Assembly (NCBI GenBank): GCA_002862125.1
Contig: PHSP01000002.1
Span: 62,001-126,000, forward strand
DNA length: 64,000 nucleotides
Direction: 5' to 3'
Origin: Methylobacter sp. KS41
GTDB taxonomy: Bacteria > Pseudomonadota > Gammaproteobacteria > Methylococcales > Methylomonadaceae
The notes under the pieces were generated by a model. The model was not told where the DNA came from and did no database searches. It saw only the letters and a program-made list of their open reading frames with translations. A program made the translations under genes and the position numbers. The stretch's first letter is position 1. Every line of letters begins with the position of its first letter. Positions 43,944 to 54,349 of the stretch are shown one piece after another.

Positions 43944-45082
43944 TTCTGTTCGCGGGCATATGCGCCCGCAACGACGCCGTCCCTGCCTACTGACAAAACC
44001 ACTTTATCGCCGGCATTCAGGCCGGATAAAACTTCCACGGTATTCCAGTTTGCCAGTCCCGGCTTAAATGCACGTTCTACCAATAATCCATCAGCCTGCA
44101 TCACCAATACCCGGTTATTTTCGAGAACCGCTTCGGCAGGCACTTTGAGCGCATGTTGCTTGTCGGCCAGCAAGACTTCTATGTCGGCGCTATAGCCAGG
44201 CAGCAAATCCTTGATATCATCGGGATCTGTTAATTTAACCTCCACCTCAACGGTTCGCGCCTGCTTTTCTTTTTCCTGCACATAGGGCGCTATCCGGCTT
44301 ACCGTTCCGGAGCAGCGTTTTTCAGCAAAGGCATCCAGTGACACACAGACAGACATGCCGGTTCTGATTTTCGGCGCATCCACTTCATCAATCGGCGCGG
44401 ACACATATAAACAGCTGACATCTAGTAAATCGATGGCTGGCAAAGTTGGAATTCCGGGAGGCGACGGGGTTACATACTCGCCCAGTTCAACATTGATTTC
44501 CGCAACCCTGCCGTCGAAAGGCGCGTAAACAAGTGTACGTTCAACAGCTGCCTGAACGGCGTCAAGATTCGCCTCGCTAACGGCAATAGTAGCGCGTGAC
44601 GCTTTGCAAGAAGCCCGTTTGGCTCTTGCATCTGTTTCATTTTCATCAAGCACTTGTTCAGAAACAATATTATATTTTTGCTGGAGAATCGTGCGTCGCG
44701 CTATGCGTTCCGCGACGCCTGCAAGCTGACAGACCTGCTCGGCGGTCGCCCGGTTAGCCTTGATCTGAAACTCCTGGAGTTTTACCTGCGCTTTCAGATC
44801 CTTGTTCCATACTTCCATCAGCAATTGATGGTTTTTGACGCTATCGCCTTCCCTGACATGAAGCTTTACAACCTGCCCGCCTGTCGCCGGGGCTAAAAAG
44901 GAGCGTCTGCAAGCTTTGACAGTACCCACGCGAGTATTGGAAACCGTTGCCCTTACTTCACCTTTTTCAATGCGGACTATTTCAACTTCAATAGGCTTGG
45001 GTTGTCTATTAAAGAAAAAAATCGCCGCCAACGCAATAAAACAGATGAGAATTATCAGTTTTTTTCGGTCCATTGAAATCAT
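43940..45082 (-). CDS. HlyD/MacA-type periplasmic adaptor protein
   Basis: A 380-residue membrane-fusion protein, from the ATG at 45082 (MISMDRKKLIILICFIALAA) or that at 45073. One N-terminal membrane helix is followed by a lipoyl-like domain (TGGQVVKLHVREGDSV), a helical hairpin (about 105-185), a beta-barrel (YAPFDGRVAEINVELGEYVTPS) and a membrane-proximal domain (VPAEAVLENNRVLV). It would link the inner-membrane ABC pump to an outer-membrane channel. Confidence 0.9.
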   Translation of the reverse strand: MISMDRKKLIILICFIALAAIFFFNRQPKPIEVEIVRIEKGEVRATVSNTRVGTVKACRRSFLAPATGGQVVKLHVREGDSVKNHQLLMEVWNKDLKAQVKLQEFQIKANRATAEQVCQLAGVAERIARRTILQQKYNIVSEQVLDENETDARAKRASCKASRATIAVSEANLDAVQAAVERTLVYAPFDGRVAEINVELGEYVTPSPPGIPTLPAIDLLDVSCLYVSAPIDEVDAPKIRTGMSVCVSLDAFAEKRCSGTVSRIAPYVQEKEKQARTVEVEVKLTDPDDIKDLLPGYSADIEVLLADKQHALKVPAEAVLENNRVLVMQADGLLVERAFKPGLANWNTVEVLSGLNAGDKVVLSVGRDGVVAGAYAREQK

Positions 45083-45206
45083 GAAATGTGATTGCCTGGA
45101 ATAAATAGTCCTTGTAGAAGCGATCTTGGCCTTCTCCTGCAAGGAAAATGATTCAACTATACAGTATATACTTTACCGGGAATCACCTGAGGAGAACGTA
45201 TGTTGC

Positions 45207-46409
45207 TTATTCTTTATCTAAAACACCGCAAAAATCCAGATTATTAGCTACTTTAAGACCTTTAAATTCTTTATGCGCAACCAGGAAAATAACAATATCG
45301 GCTTCTTTTACCGCATGATGATAACTGACAAGATTTAAACCGGCATAAGATTTAATGTTGGGCTCAACCGCCAATACCTCCAAGCCTTCATTAACGAGAC
45401 GTTTAGTGATGTATAGAGCGGGAGATTCTCTTAAATCATCAATATTCGGCTTAAAAGCAAGCCCCATGCACGCTATTTTAGCTTTACAGCCTTTTTCCTT
45501 TTCAAATGCCAAGGCGGCATTTTTTATTTTTTCGATTGTCCACTCGGTTTTGTAAGTATTCACTTCTCTTGCGGTACGAATCATTTTCGCGTCTTTACCG
45601 CCTTTGTGGACAATAAACCAGGGGTCTACCGCGATGCAATGTCCGCCTACGCCTGCGCCTGGTTGAAGTATATTAACGCGCGGATGTCTATTCGCTAAGC
45701 GGATTATCTCCCAAACATTAATGCCAAATTTATCACACAGGATTGACAGTTCATTAGCGAAGGCTATATTGGCGTCCCGATAACTGTTTTCAGATAATTT
45801 CGCCATTTCCGCCGTTTTGGCGTCGGTCTCAAGAACTTCTCCCTGCACAAAGTCGCGATAAAAATCGGCGGTAATTTTGGTTGCAGCCACTGTCGTACCG
45901 CCAACAATCCGGTCATTTTCCACCAGTTCCTTCATGATTTTACCCGGCAAAACCCGTTCCGGACAATGCGCGACAAAAATTCCGGTAACATCGATCCCGT
46001 TTTCAGCAAGCAAGGATTCAACCATATCGGTAGTGCCAACCGGAGATGTCGATTCTAAAATAACGATATTACCGGGTTTAATATAGGGCGCTATGGACAG
46101 CGTTGCCGCGCAAACATAATCAACGTTTGGCACGAAGCCTTCGTGGAAGGGTGTAGGCACGGCTATGATAAAAATATCGGCTTCGGCGGGTTTGATATCT
46201 GCTTTGAGTTTTCCAGAATTGACGGCCGATTTAACAAAAGTATCCAGCTCCGGCTCGACTATGTGGATTTCGCCGCGATTAATGATGTCGACGGCTCGCT
46301 GATCAAGATCAACACCGTGAATTTGATACGCTCTATTGGCTAATAAGGCCGCTGTAGGCAAGCCAATGTAACCCAAGCCAATTACGCAAACCCTTGTTAT
46401 TTTATTCAT
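45207..46409 (-). CDS. wecC: UDP-N-acetyl-D-mannosamine dehydrogenase
   Basis: WecC oxidises UDP-ManNAc to UDP-ManNAcA with NAD. The 400-residue protein has the Rossmann motif [12 protein letters not shown] (about 9-20), the central signature [21 protein letters not shown] and the catalytic Cys in [13 protein letters not shown] (about 249-261). It overlaps wecB by 8 bases, so both steps from UDP-GlcNAc to UDP-ManNAcA are co-translated. The product feeds surface polysaccharide. Confidence 0.93.
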   Translation of the reverse strand: MNKITRVCVIGLGYIGLPTAALLANRAYQIHGVDLDQRAVDIINRGEIHIVEPELDTFVKSAVNSGKLKADIKPAEADIFIIAVPTPFHEGFVPNVDYVCAATLSIAPYIKPGNIVILESTSPVGTTDMVESLLAENGIDVTGIFVAHCPERVLPGKIMKELVENDRIVGGTTVAATKITADFYRDFVQGEVLETDAKTAEMAKLSENSYRDANIAFANELSILCDKFGINVWEIIRLANRHPRVNILQPGAGVGGHCIAVDPWFIVHKGGKDAKMIRTAREVNTYKTEWTIEKIKNAALAFEKEKGCKAKIACMGLAFKPNIDDLRESPALYITKRLVNEGLEVLAVEPNIKSYAGLNLVSYHHAVKEADIVIFLVAHKEFKGLKVANNLDFCGVLDKE

Positions 46410-47541
46410 ACCGCCTCTTCATAAAATTTATAATGCGCTCGCACGCTTTGCCATCTCCATAAGGATTATGCGCTTTGGCCATGTTGTCGTATGCCAGGCT
46501 ATTATCCAGCAGTTCATTTGTTTCACTGACAATTCGCTGCACATTAGCGCCTACCAGCTTTACAGTACCCGCATCAACAGCCTCGGGCCTTTCCGTCGTG
46601 TCGCGCATGACCAAGACCGGCTTGCCTAAACTGGGCGCCTCTTCCTGCACTCCGCCACTATCGGTAATAATTAATTTAGATAAGCTCATCAAATAAATGA
46701 ATGCTTCATATTGCAAGGGCTCAATCAGGAAGATATTTTTTATGCCCGTTAATAACTCATTAACCGGTTGACGGACGTTGGGGTTCAAATGTACCGGATA
46801 AACGATATTCAGGTTGGGTCTGTCCTCGGCGATTGTTTTTAATGCCGTGCAGATATCAATAAATCCTTGCCCGAAATTTTCACGCCGGTGTCCGGTAACC
46901 AAAATAAAACCGGCGGATTCCGGATCAAAACCTTTCTCTTTTATAAAGTTCCGCACTCGTTCACGAAAGGGCGCATCCGTTTGCAATCTGTTGCGCATAA
47001 ACAGCAGTGCATCTATAACGGTGTTCCCGGTAACGGTAATTTTATCCGGCGCGACATTTTCTTTTAATAAATTGTCCCGGCTTTGCGGGGTTGGGGCAAA
47101 ATGATAGGTAGTAAGCTGTGATGTCAATTTACGATTGGCTTCTTCCGGCCATGGCGAATAAATATTGCCGGTTCTCAGCCCTGCTTCAATATGCGCGACG
47201 GAAATTTTTTCATAAAATGCCGCCAAGCTGACAGCAAAGGTAGTTGTGGTGTCTCCATGAACAAAAATTATATCAGGACGGTAGCTCTTAAAAACGTCTT
47301 TCATTCCTTGCAGGATATTACAGGTAATGTCATACAAGTCTTGATTGGGCTGCATAATATCAAGGTCGAAATCCGTGGTGATTGCAAATAAACTCAAGAC
47401 CTGATCAAGCATTTCCCGGTGCTGTGCCGTCACGCATACCTTGGTTTGAAAGTATTGCTTTTGCTCCTGGAATGCCTTTACCAGCGGCGCCATTTTAATC
47501 GCCTCGGGACGCGTACCAAATACCAGCAGAATTTTTTTCAT
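46402..47541 (-). CDS. wecB: UDP-N-acetylglucosamine 2-epimerase
   Basis: WecB converts UDP-GlcNAc to UDP-ManNAc. The 379-residue protein starts with the typical [19 protein letters not shown], has [38 protein letters not shown] and [28 protein letters not shown], all family signatures. About 210 bases separate it from the rfb genes upstream, including a GCGGCTTT/AAAGCCGC inverted repeat (47686-47721). Confidence 0.95.
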   Translation of the reverse strand: MKKILLVFGTRPEAIKMAPLVKAFQEQKQYFQTKVCVTAQHREMLDQVLSLFAITTDFDLDIMQPNQDLYDITCNILQGMKDVFKSYRPDIIFVHGDTTTTFAVSLAAFYEKISVAHIEAGLRTGNIYSPWPEEANRKLTSQLTTYHFAPTPQSRDNLLKENVAPDKITVTGNTVIDALLFMRNRLQTDAPFRERVRNFIKEKGFDPESAGFILVTGHRRENFGQGFIDICTALKTIAEDRPNLNIVYPVHLNPNVRQPVNELLTGIKNIFLIEPLQYEAFIYLMSLSKLIITDSGGVQEEAPSLGKPVLVMRDTTERPEAVDAGTVKLVGANVQRIVSETNELLDNSLAYDNMAKAHNPYGDGKACERIINFMKRRYE

Positions 47542-47755
47542 TAATCTGACAAACGTTAATAAAGTGAAAATGTAGCGTTAAGAATAGTTCAAATTCATTA
47601 ACCGTGGGCAATAGGCTTTAATCATGCTGCTCCGCCGTTGCATTGGAACGATATCCAAGCCGCCTGGATTAATTAAGTTGCCGGAGCGGCTTTAACTGCG
47701 GACAGCATGGGTAAAAGCCGCGTCCATAAAAAATAAGATGCCCAAGGTTATTTGC

Positions 47756-48766
47756 TCAGGCTAGTTTATTCAAGTACCACTCTATGGTCTTGATAATTCC
47801 GCTTTCAAAACTCTCATCGGCCTTCCAGCCCAGTTCAGTCTCTATCTTTGTCGCATCAATCGCGTAACGTTTGTCATGCCCTGCGCGGTCTTCGACATAG
47901 CTAATCTGGTCTTTATAGCTGCCCTCTGCTTTGGGGCGCAGTTCATCCAGAATTCCGCATATTTTACCGGCAATATAATTGTTGTTGCGCTCATTGCGTC
48001 CGCCGATATTGTAGACTTCGCCGGCAGAACCTTTATGGTAAGCCAGATCGATTCCTTTACAGTGATCCAACACATAAAGCCAATCCCGTATATTTTTGCC
48101 ATCCCCATAAATCGGGATGTCCTCTCCAGCAACTGCTTTGCGGATTATAGTCGGAATCAGCTTTTCGTTATGCTGTTTTGGACCGTAATTGTTGGAGCAG
48201 TTGGTGATAATCGTGCTCATGCCGTAGGTGTGATAATAACTGCGGACAATCATGTCGCTCCCGGCCTTGCTGGCCGAGTAAGGTGAATTAGGGGCGTAGG
48301 GGGTCGTTTCGGTAAATAGTCCTGTTTCACCCAATGTACCGTATACTTCATCGGTGGAAATATGGTGAAAACGGCAGCTTTCGTATCCGGATTTAAACAA
48401 AAAAGGTTTTTCCATCCAGTATTTGTAGGCCACATCGATAAGCGTGAAAGTACCGTTAACATTGGTCTGCACAAAAACACCGGGATTTTTGATGGAATTG
48501 TCTACATGGCTTTCAGCAGCAAAATGGATTACACCGCGAATATCATGCCGGTTAAACAGATTCTCCAGTAAGTTACGGTCGCAGACGTCACCATGGACAA
48601 AGGTATAGCGCTCACACCCTTCCGCCTCTTTTAGATTGGCAAGATTGCCGGCATAAGTGAGTAAATCAAGATTGATGAGTTGGTAGTCAGGATGGTTTTC
48701 TAAAAAATAGGGTACGAAATTACTGCCGATGAACCCGGCGCATCCGGTAACTAAAATTGATTTCAT
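47756..48766 (-). CDS. rfbB: dTDP-glucose 4,6-dehydratase
   Basis: RfbB (RmlB) makes dTDP-4-dehydro-6-deoxyglucose, the second step of dTDP-rhamnose synthesis. The 336-residue extended SDR has TGCAGFIGSNF (about 7-17), HFAAESHVDNSI, a TDEVYG active-site motif and YSASKAGSD with the Tyr-Lys pair. Four-base overlap with the next upstream gene rfbD. Confidence 0.97.
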   Translation of the reverse strand: MKSILVTGCAGFIGSNFVPYFLENHPDYQLINLDLLTYAGNLANLKEAEGCERYTFVHGDVCDRNLLENLFNRHDIRGVIHFAAESHVDNSIKNPGVFVQTNVNGTFTLIDVAYKYWMEKPFLFKSGYESCRFHHISTDEVYGTLGETGLFTETTPYAPNSPYSASKAGSDMIVRSYYHTYGMSTIITNCSNNYGPKQHNEKLIPTIIRKAVAGEDIPIYGDGKNIRDWLYVLDHCKGIDLAYHKGSAGEVYNIGGRNERNNNYIAGKICGILDELRPKAEGSYKDQISYVEDRAGHDKRYAIDATKIETELGWKADESFESGIIKTIEWYLNKLA

Positions 48767-49647
48767 TGCTTATTTCCTGTTAATGCGACGAGACAATTTT
48801 GCAAGCTGTCTTTCCAGTAAGGGATGGTCATGTCAAAGTTATTTTTTATTTTTGATTTGTTTAGCAGGCTAAAATGCGGCCGTTTTGCCGGTGCCGGATA
48901 ATCTTTCGTTTCAATGGGTTTAACATGGCAATGAATATCAGAAAGTTCAAAAATGGTTTTTGCAAAGTCATACCAACTGCAAACACCTTCATTACTGAAA
49001 TGATAAACTTCCGTTGCATTTTGGGGATTAATCGCCAGGCGTTGAATAATTGACAGGATGGCTTGCGCCAAGTCCCGCGCCGATGTCGGAGCGCCCACCT
49101 GATCGTAAATGACGCCCAGTTCTTCACGTTCTCCACCCAGTCGCAACATAGTCTTGACGAAATTATTACCAAATCTTGAATAGACCCAGGAAGTCCGGAT
49201 GATAAGAGAGTTTGCCGGGTTAATCGCAAGCATCGCCTGTTCGCCCTCAAGTTTGGTCTGCCCGTATACGCCTTGAGGATGGGTAGGGTCTGTTTCTAGG
49301 TAAGGTTTGAAATTCATGCCGTCAAAAACATAGTCAGTTGAAATATGGATCAACGAAATGCCTTTTTCTTTAGCAATGCGCGCCAGTGTTTCTACTGCTG
49401 TCGAGTTTATTGCTCTCGCCAATGCTTGTTCCGATTCAGCTTTATCGACGGCGGTATAGGCGGCGCAATTAACTATTGTGTCAAAGGTCTTATCACGGAA
49501 CCAGAGTTGCATGGCTTCCGGATCGCTGAAATCCAGCTCGCTTCTACTGATAAAAGTAAACGTATAATTGGTATACGATGCGTTCAGTTCACGTAGCTCA
49601 CTGCCAAGCTGCCCCTTTGTCCCCGTGATCAATATGGATTTATACAT
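48763..49647 (-). CDS. rfbD: dTDP-4-dehydrorhamnose reductase
   Basis: RfbD (RmlD) performs the last reduction to dTDP-L-rhamnose. The 294-residue protein starts at the ATG at 49647 ([18 protein letters not shown]) and shows INCAAYTAVDKAE, ISTDYVFDG and YGQTKLEGE, matching RmlD. It overlaps rfbC by 8 bases and rfbB by 4. Confidence 0.95.
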   Translation of the reverse strand: MYKSILITGTKGQLGSELRELNASYTNYTFTFISRSELDFSDPEAMQLWFRDKTFDTIVNCAAYTAVDKAESEQALARAINSTAVETLARIAKEKGISLIHISTDYVFDGMNFKPYLETDPTHPQGVYGQTKLEGEQAMLAINPANSLIIRTSWVYSRFGNNFVKTMLRLGGEREELGVIYDQVGAPTSARDLAQAILSIIQRLAINPQNATEVYHFSNEGVCSWYDFAKTIFELSDIHCHVKPIETKDYPAPAKRPHFSLLNKSKIKNNFDMTIPYWKDSLQNCLVALTGNKQ

Positions 49648-50212
49648 AAAGAACCATCCCGTAATCAAACAGCTCGGCTTGATCCAGCGTGGGCTGCCGG
49701 GTATCTTTTGGCGAGAGTTGAAGCCGCTCTTTATCTACGATCCAGTCAATAGCCAGTGAAGCGTCATTGTAAGCAAGCCCTCTGTCATTTTCCGGCGAGT
49801 AATAATTATCCACTTTATAGGCGAAAACAGTGTCATCCTCAAGTACCGCAAAACCATGAGCGAAACCGCGAGGAACAAACATCTGCCGCTTGTTTTGTTC
49901 TGACAGTTCTACTGCAACGTGTTTGCCAAAAGTAGGGCTGCCTTTTCTAATGTCCACTGCAACATCGAGTACTTTTCCTTTGATAACCCTTACCAGTTTT
50001 GTTTGCGAAGCAGGCGCAAGCTGATAATGCAGGCCTCTTAGCACGCCATAACCTGACTTGGATTCATTATCCTGAACAAAGTCTACTTTAAGCCCAAGAA
50101 AATCCTCCAATTTATCCTGGCGAAAAGTTTCAACAAAGTAACCTCTTTCATCGCCAAAAACTTTAGGTTCAATGATGATTACTTCAGGGATGTCTGTTTT
50201 TATAAATTTCAT
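49640..50212 (-). CDS. rfbC: dTDP-4-dehydrorhamnose 3,5-epimerase
   Basis: RfbC (RmlC) is a cupin epimerase. The 190-residue protein from the ATG at 50212 ([29 protein letters not shown]) has the motif [18 protein letters not shown] with the catalytic His region and [13 protein letters not shown]. The longer open frame to 50344 overlaps rfbA and is rejected. Four-base overlap with rfbA. Confidence 0.95.
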   Translation of the reverse strand: MKFIKTDIPEVIIIEPKVFGDERGYFVETFRQDKLEDFLGLKVDFVQDNESKSGYGVLRGLHYQLAPASQTKLVRVIKGKVLDVAVDIRKGSPTFGKHVAVELSEQNKRQMFVPRGFAHGFAVLEDDTVFAYKVDNYYSPENDRGLAYNDASLAIDWIVDKERLQLSPKDTRQPTLDQAELFDYGMVLYV

Positions 50213-51099
50213 TGCGTTGCTTCTCCTTCGCTTGCCCTGCGCATCAGATACTGTCCGTATTGATTTTTTATAAAAGGCTGGGCCAGTTTGATCAGTTGGG
50301 TTCTGGAAATATAGCCCATCTCGTAGGCGATTTCTTCGATACAAGCCACTTTTAGCCCCTGCCTGTTTTCAATAGTCTGAATAAAGTTGGACGCTTCGAG
50401 CAATGATTCATGGGTGCCGGTATCAAGCCAGGCGTAACCTCTTCCCATCAGTTCAACTTTCAAATTCCCTTGCTCGAGATAAATTTGATTGACGGTGGTA
50501 ATTTCCAGTTCGCCGCGATTGGATGGCTTGATGTGTTTGGCAATATCAACAACGCTATTGGGATAAAAATACAAACCCACCACGGCATAGTTGCTTGTAG
50601 GATTGGCCGGCTTTTCTTCTATGCTCAGCACGTTACCCTGAGCATCAAACTCTGCAACGCCATATTGTTCAGGATCCTTGACATGGTAACCAAAAACGGT
50701 CGCTTTTTTATGTTGAGTTACATTGGCTACGGAATTTGCCAGCATTTCGACTAAACCATGCCCGTAAAAGATATTATCCCCCAGCACCATGCAAACATCA
50801 TCTTCACCGATAAATTCCGCTCCCAGGATAAATGCCTGAGCCAGTCCATCAGGAGAGGGTTGAACTTTATAGGAAAACGCCATGCCGATGTCAGAGCCAT
50901 CACCCAATAATTCTTCAAATCGCGGCAGGTCCTTGGGCGTGGAAATGATCATTACTTCGGTGATGCCGGAAAGCATTAAAACGGAAAGCGGGTAATAGAT
51001 CATCGGTTTGTCGTAAATCGGCGTCAGCTGTTTACTTACGCCTTTGGTAATAGGGTAAAGCCTTGTCCCGCTGCCGCCAGCCAAAATAATACCTTTCAT
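50209..51099 (-). CDS. rfbA: Glucose-1-phosphate thymidylyltransferase
   Basis: RfbA (RmlA) makes dTDP-glucose, the entry step of rhamnose synthesis. The 296-residue protein has the nucleotidyltransferase signature [14 protein letters not shown] (about 4-17), [23 protein letters not shown] and IEEKPANP. It heads a four-gene A-C-D-B rhamnose unit on the minus strand; about 95 bases separate it from the phosphomannomutase gene upstream. Confidence 0.96.
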   Translation of the reverse strand: MKGIILAGGSGTRLYPITKGVSKQLTPIYDKPMIYYPLSVLMLSGITEVMIISTPKDLPRFEELLGDGSDIGMAFSYKVQPSPDGLAQAFILGAEFIGEDDVCMVLGDNIFYGHGLVEMLANSVANVTQHKKATVFGYHVKDPEQYGVAEFDAQGNVLSIEEKPANPTSNYAVVGLYFYPNSVVDIAKHIKPSNRGELEITTVNQIYLEQGNLKVELMGRGYAWLDTGTHESLLEASNFIQTIENRQGLKVACIEEIAYEMGYISRTQLIKLAQPFIKNQYGQYLMRRASEGEATQ

Positions 51100-51193
51100 C
51101 TACTCACTCCATTAAAAACTAAATCGGTTATTGAATGCGTTCCTTAATCACGCCATACAGTGCAGCCAATCCCTGGATGCATGGTTAAGAGCT

Positions 51194-52579
51194 TCAAGCC
51201 AGCAACGCCAATAACTCTCCGGTTTTCGCCCGCATCAATGCTTCATCACCGCGCGCTTCTACGTTTAATCGCACCAGCGTTTCCGTATTGGAGCATCGTA
51301 GATTAAACCGCCAGTCAGCAAATTCCATGCTCAGGCCATCCGTAAAATCAACATGCAGCGCACTGTTCTGATAATGCTTTTTAACTGAGTCAATAGCCGC
51401 CTCCGGCTGGGCTATGGTCCGGTTAATTTCCCCGCTGGCAGGAAAGCGCAGCATTCTTTCATCGACCAATTGCGAAAGCTTTTTACCGCTTTTACTTATC
51501 AGTTCAATTACCAGCAGCCACGGAATCATACCGCTATCACAATAGGAAAAATCCCTGAAATAATGGTGGGCGCTCATTTCGCCGCCATAAACAGCATCTT
51601 CCAGACGCATTCTTTCTTTGATAAAGGCGTGGCCGGTTTTGCTTTGCACGGCTTTTCCAGACAAACTGTTGACTATATCGATGGTGTTCCAGGTCAAGCG
51701 CGGATCATGAACTATTGCCGCTCCCGGATTTTGTTTAAGAAAGGCTTCAGCCAGCAAACCGACTATGTAGTAACCTTCAATAAAACGGCCCGTTTCATCA
51801 AACAAAAAGCAGCGGTCAAAATCGCCGTCCCAGGCGATCCCCAAGTCCGCGCGATGCTCTTTGATAGCCGAAATTGTACTGTCGCGGTTTTCCGGCAATA
51901 ACGGGTTAGGAATCCCGTTGGGGAAATGGCCATCCGGTTCATGATGGATCTTGATAAACTCCAGCGGTTGCGTCATGACTTCCTGCAAGGCCGCCTCCAG
52001 CCAGTCAATCACATGCCCTGCCGCGCCGTTGCCTGCGTTAACGACAATTTTCAGTGGTTTTAATGCCGGAGGATCAATATATCCCAAAAGATGCCGGGTA
52101 TAATCCGCGCCGATTGAAACAGCGTTAACCATGCCGCGTTGGGCCACAGGCGCAGGGAAGTTATTCGCTTCGGCCAGCTGTTTGATGTCATTTAGCCCCG
52201 TATCGCCGCTTACCGGTTTGCTTTGTTCGCGCACCAGTTTCATGCCGTTGTAATCTTTCGGGTTATGGCTAGCAGTCACCATGATGCCGCCGTCCATAGT
52301 CTTGCCTGCATCCTGATAGGCAAAAGTGGCATAATAAACTTCTTCCGTGCCGCACAAGCCTATGTCATAGACATTAACGCCGGCATCTTGCAAGCCATTT
52401 ATTACAGCGGCGGCCATTTCGTTGCTGGAAAGCCGTATATCACGTCCCACAATCACCCGCTTGGGCCGGATGCTCTGAGCGTAAGCCCTGCCTATGCGAT
52501 AGGCGATCTCAGTATTCAGTTCATCGGGAATGCGTCCGCGTATATCGTATGCCTTAAAACAGCTTAATAATTTAGTCAT
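51194..52579 (-). CDS. Phosphomannomutase/phosphoglucomutase
   Basis: A 461-residue alpha-D-phosphohexomutase (ManB/CpsG/AlgC type) supplying hexose-1-phosphate for sugar nucleotides. The phosphoserine loop [13 protein letters not shown] (about 102-114), the metal-binding DGDFDRCF loop (about 244-251), the sugar-binding [12 protein letters not shown] and the C-terminal [15 protein letters not shown] phosphate site are visible. It fits as the supplier for rfbA or for GDP-mannose; the true substrate preference cannot be read. Confidence 0.93.
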   Translation of the reverse strand: MTKLLSCFKAYDIRGRIPDELNTEIAYRIGRAYAQSIRPKRVIVGRDIRLSSNEMAAAVINGLQDAGVNVYDIGLCGTEEVYYATFAYQDAGKTMDGGIMVTASHNPKDYNGMKLVREQSKPVSGDTGLNDIKQLAEANNFPAPVAQRGMVNAVSIGADYTRHLLGYIDPPALKPLKIVVNAGNGAAGHVIDWLEAALQEVMTQPLEFIKIHHEPDGHFPNGIPNPLLPENRDSTISAIKEHRADLGIAWDGDFDRCFLFDETGRFIEGYYIVGLLAEAFLKQNPGAAIVHDPRLTWNTIDIVNSLSGKAVQSKTGHAFIKERMRLEDAVYGGEMSAHHYFRDFSYCDSGMIPWLLVIELISKSGKKLSQLVDERMLRFPASGEINRTIAQPEAAIDSVKKHYQNSALHVDFTDGLSMEFADWRFNLRCSNTETLVRLNVEARGDEALMRAKTGELLALLA

Positions 52580-52921
52580 GAGATTTTATAAGGTTGAAGT
52601 TTCTATGCAGCATATCCAAGCCGCCCGTGTTATCGACGTTGATTTTACTAAGGAACGAGCATGAAATTAAATCACCAATGCAACATTATCCAGCGTGTAG
52701 GGGGCGGATTTATCCGCCCAGGGCGAATGAATTCCGCCCCTACAGTTGCTCAAGTTATTTCATGCACGTTCCTAAAAGACTTCTAATAATGGTCATCAAA
52801 AGAATATGGTTCCATGCCAGTTTGTGTAAAGCGTGTAATTCTAGCAAGATTTGCCCTTAAATGTAGACAGATAATGCCATAATCTGAATTTTTAAGCTTT
52901 AAAAAAGGATTGTTGTTTTAC
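52580..52921. other. Intergenic region with a palindromic repeat
   Basis: About 340 bases between divergent genes. It contains the palindromic repeat at 52696-52744. An 88-codon open frame spanning it (52594-52860) is not considered a gene because it runs through the repeat and has no recognisable domain. Confidence 0.5.
52696..52744. repeat. REP-like palindromic element
   Basis: TGTAGGGGGCGGA (52696-52708) pairs with TCCGCCCCTACA (52733-52744). Inside lie a second pair GGCGGAT/ATCCGCC and a GGGCG/CGCCC pair, so the element can fold as one long or two short hairpins. The appearance is that of a dispersed REP/MITE-type repeat, but only one copy is in this window. Confidence 0.7.
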
Positions 52922-53635
52922 ATGGCCAATTTCAATACCCATTTATCCATCGCTGCCGCCGCCGGCATGGGAGCGTCTTTAACAGCCGTAAATGTCCACC
53001 TGATTACAAACGCAGATATGCCCTGGCTTATATTTCTTGTTATCCTGGGCGGACTATTGCCTGATATTGACGCGAGCAACTCAAGACCGGTAAAACTATT
53101 GTTCAACGTGTTGGCTTTACTGGGCGTAGCCGGGGCGCTTAAGTTCTACAAATACGGGTACGAATCCTATTCGTTGTTGCTGATGGCAGCAGGAACTTAC
53201 CTGTTTATCCGGTTTATAGTATTCGCCTTGTTTAACCGGCTTACCGTTCATCGCGGCGTATTCCATTCGCTATTGGCGGCGGTGTTTTTTGCCTTGTTAA
53301 TGACATGCATCAGTTATCATTTTTTGCATTGGAACGTTTTGCACGCATGGTTAAATGGACTTTTTATCGGCCTGGGATATATCGTTCATTTACTCCTGGA
53401 TGAACTCTTTAGCGTTGATTTATCCAATGCCAGAATGAAAAGTTCCTTTGGCACCGCATTAAAATTATTCAGCCATGGCAGTTTGACAGCCTCGGCATTA
53501 ATGACCCTTCTTACGGTAATGCTTTACTGGATAGCGCCTTCACCGGCCCCCTTGGTTAATGTCTGGAAAGTCGCGCAATGGAATAACCATTTAACACCGG
53601 CAAGATTAACCATCAGATGGCCAATGAATAATTAG
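52922..53635 (+). CDS. YdjM-like membrane-bound metal-dependent hydrolase (DUF457 family)
   Basis: A 237-residue membrane protein from the ATG at 52922 (MANFNTHLSIAAAAG). It has the family pattern: a histidine near the N-terminus (NTHL), GGLLPDIDASNS (metal-binding Asp), TVHRGVFHSLLAAVFFALL (two His) and HLLLDELFS (His, Asp), with four to five membrane helices. Homologues are often linked with LexA regulons or sugar/lipid metabolism; the substrate is not known. Confidence 0.88.
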   Translation: MANFNTHLSIAAAAGMGASLTAVNVHLITNADMPWLIFLVILGGLLPDIDASNSRPVKLLFNVLALLGVAGALKFYKYGYESYSLLLMAAGTYLFIRFIVFALFNRLTVHRGVFHSLLAAVFFALLMTCISYHFLHWNVLHAWLNGLFIGLGYIVHLLLDELFSVDLSNARMKSSFGTALKLFSHGSLTASALMTLLTVMLYWIAPSPAPLVNVWKVAQWNNHLTPARLTIRWPMNN

Positions 53636-53754
53636 TAACGCGCATGAAAAAATTTTGGCATTTAAAGAATCTAAGCTGTTGGTCCTGAACTCTTCGTCTG
53701 CGCTCAGAAGAGAAGCCTGCTCTCGCCGGAATGGGCAATCCGGGTGATGCTGTT

Positions 53755-54066
53755 TCAATCCAGCGCGGCTAAACCAGCTTCAGGAGCTTTATCGAGAATC
53801 CTTAACAATGTTTTTGCCGCGCCGGTGGGGCAACGTTTTCGCGCTGATATAATTCGAATGGTAGAGCCGCGCAGTGTGTAGGCAACAAAGAATACCCGCT
53901 GACCAATCGCTCCTAAAAGTTGATAACGTTCCTAGTCATAATTCCATCGCGTATCTTTTCGAATAAAGTGATTTGGATCAACGAAAGCACGAGTTACATA
54001 CGCAAAGTCAAATCCACGCTCAGCAAAACACGCATCACTTTTGATTTCATCCCATTCAAAGTTCAT
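53755..54066 (-). pseudogene. BrnT-type toxin gene interrupted by an in-frame amber codon
   Basis: From the ATG at 54066 the frame reads MNFEWDEIKSDACFAERGFDFAY, the BrnT N-terminus (F-E-W-D at the start), to RKDTRWNYD, then TAG (53934-53932). After the stop, in the same frame, it goes on ERYQLLGAIGQRVFFVAYTL, then RGSTIRIISARKR, the conserved BrnT C-terminal core. The tail after ISARKR (CPTGAAKTLL ...) does not match the family. No BrnA antitoxin gene was recognised nearby. The rest of the interval 53636-54349 shows no gene. Confidence 0.78.
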
Positions 54067-54349
54067 GGATACAGTGTAACTCATAGAGCTATTGGCAACA
54101 ATAAAGCTAGCGCCAGTGTCTTTAATCTTCGAGAAACCATCGCCAAACATGAAAAAAATGATGGATTACCGAAGCAGCGGGGATTACGTTTTTATTCTCG
54201 CCATACCAATCAATTCATACTTTTGTGTTGTAAACATTAGGCAAAAAACTATCCAAGCCAGTGCAGGATTGGATGGTTTGTGCGCCGTAAATAATTGTCA
54301 AACACAGGCGCGTCAGCTAAAAGACGTTGCCCGCCCGTTACCCGGATTG

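Noticed and set aside
36467-53934. Possible reassignment of TAG as a sense codon, because two genes carry in-frame TAG
   Set aside because: Several intact genes in the window, for example tsaB and hemN, end with TAG at the normal family length, so TAG works as a stop here. The two cases are better explained as nonsense mutations.
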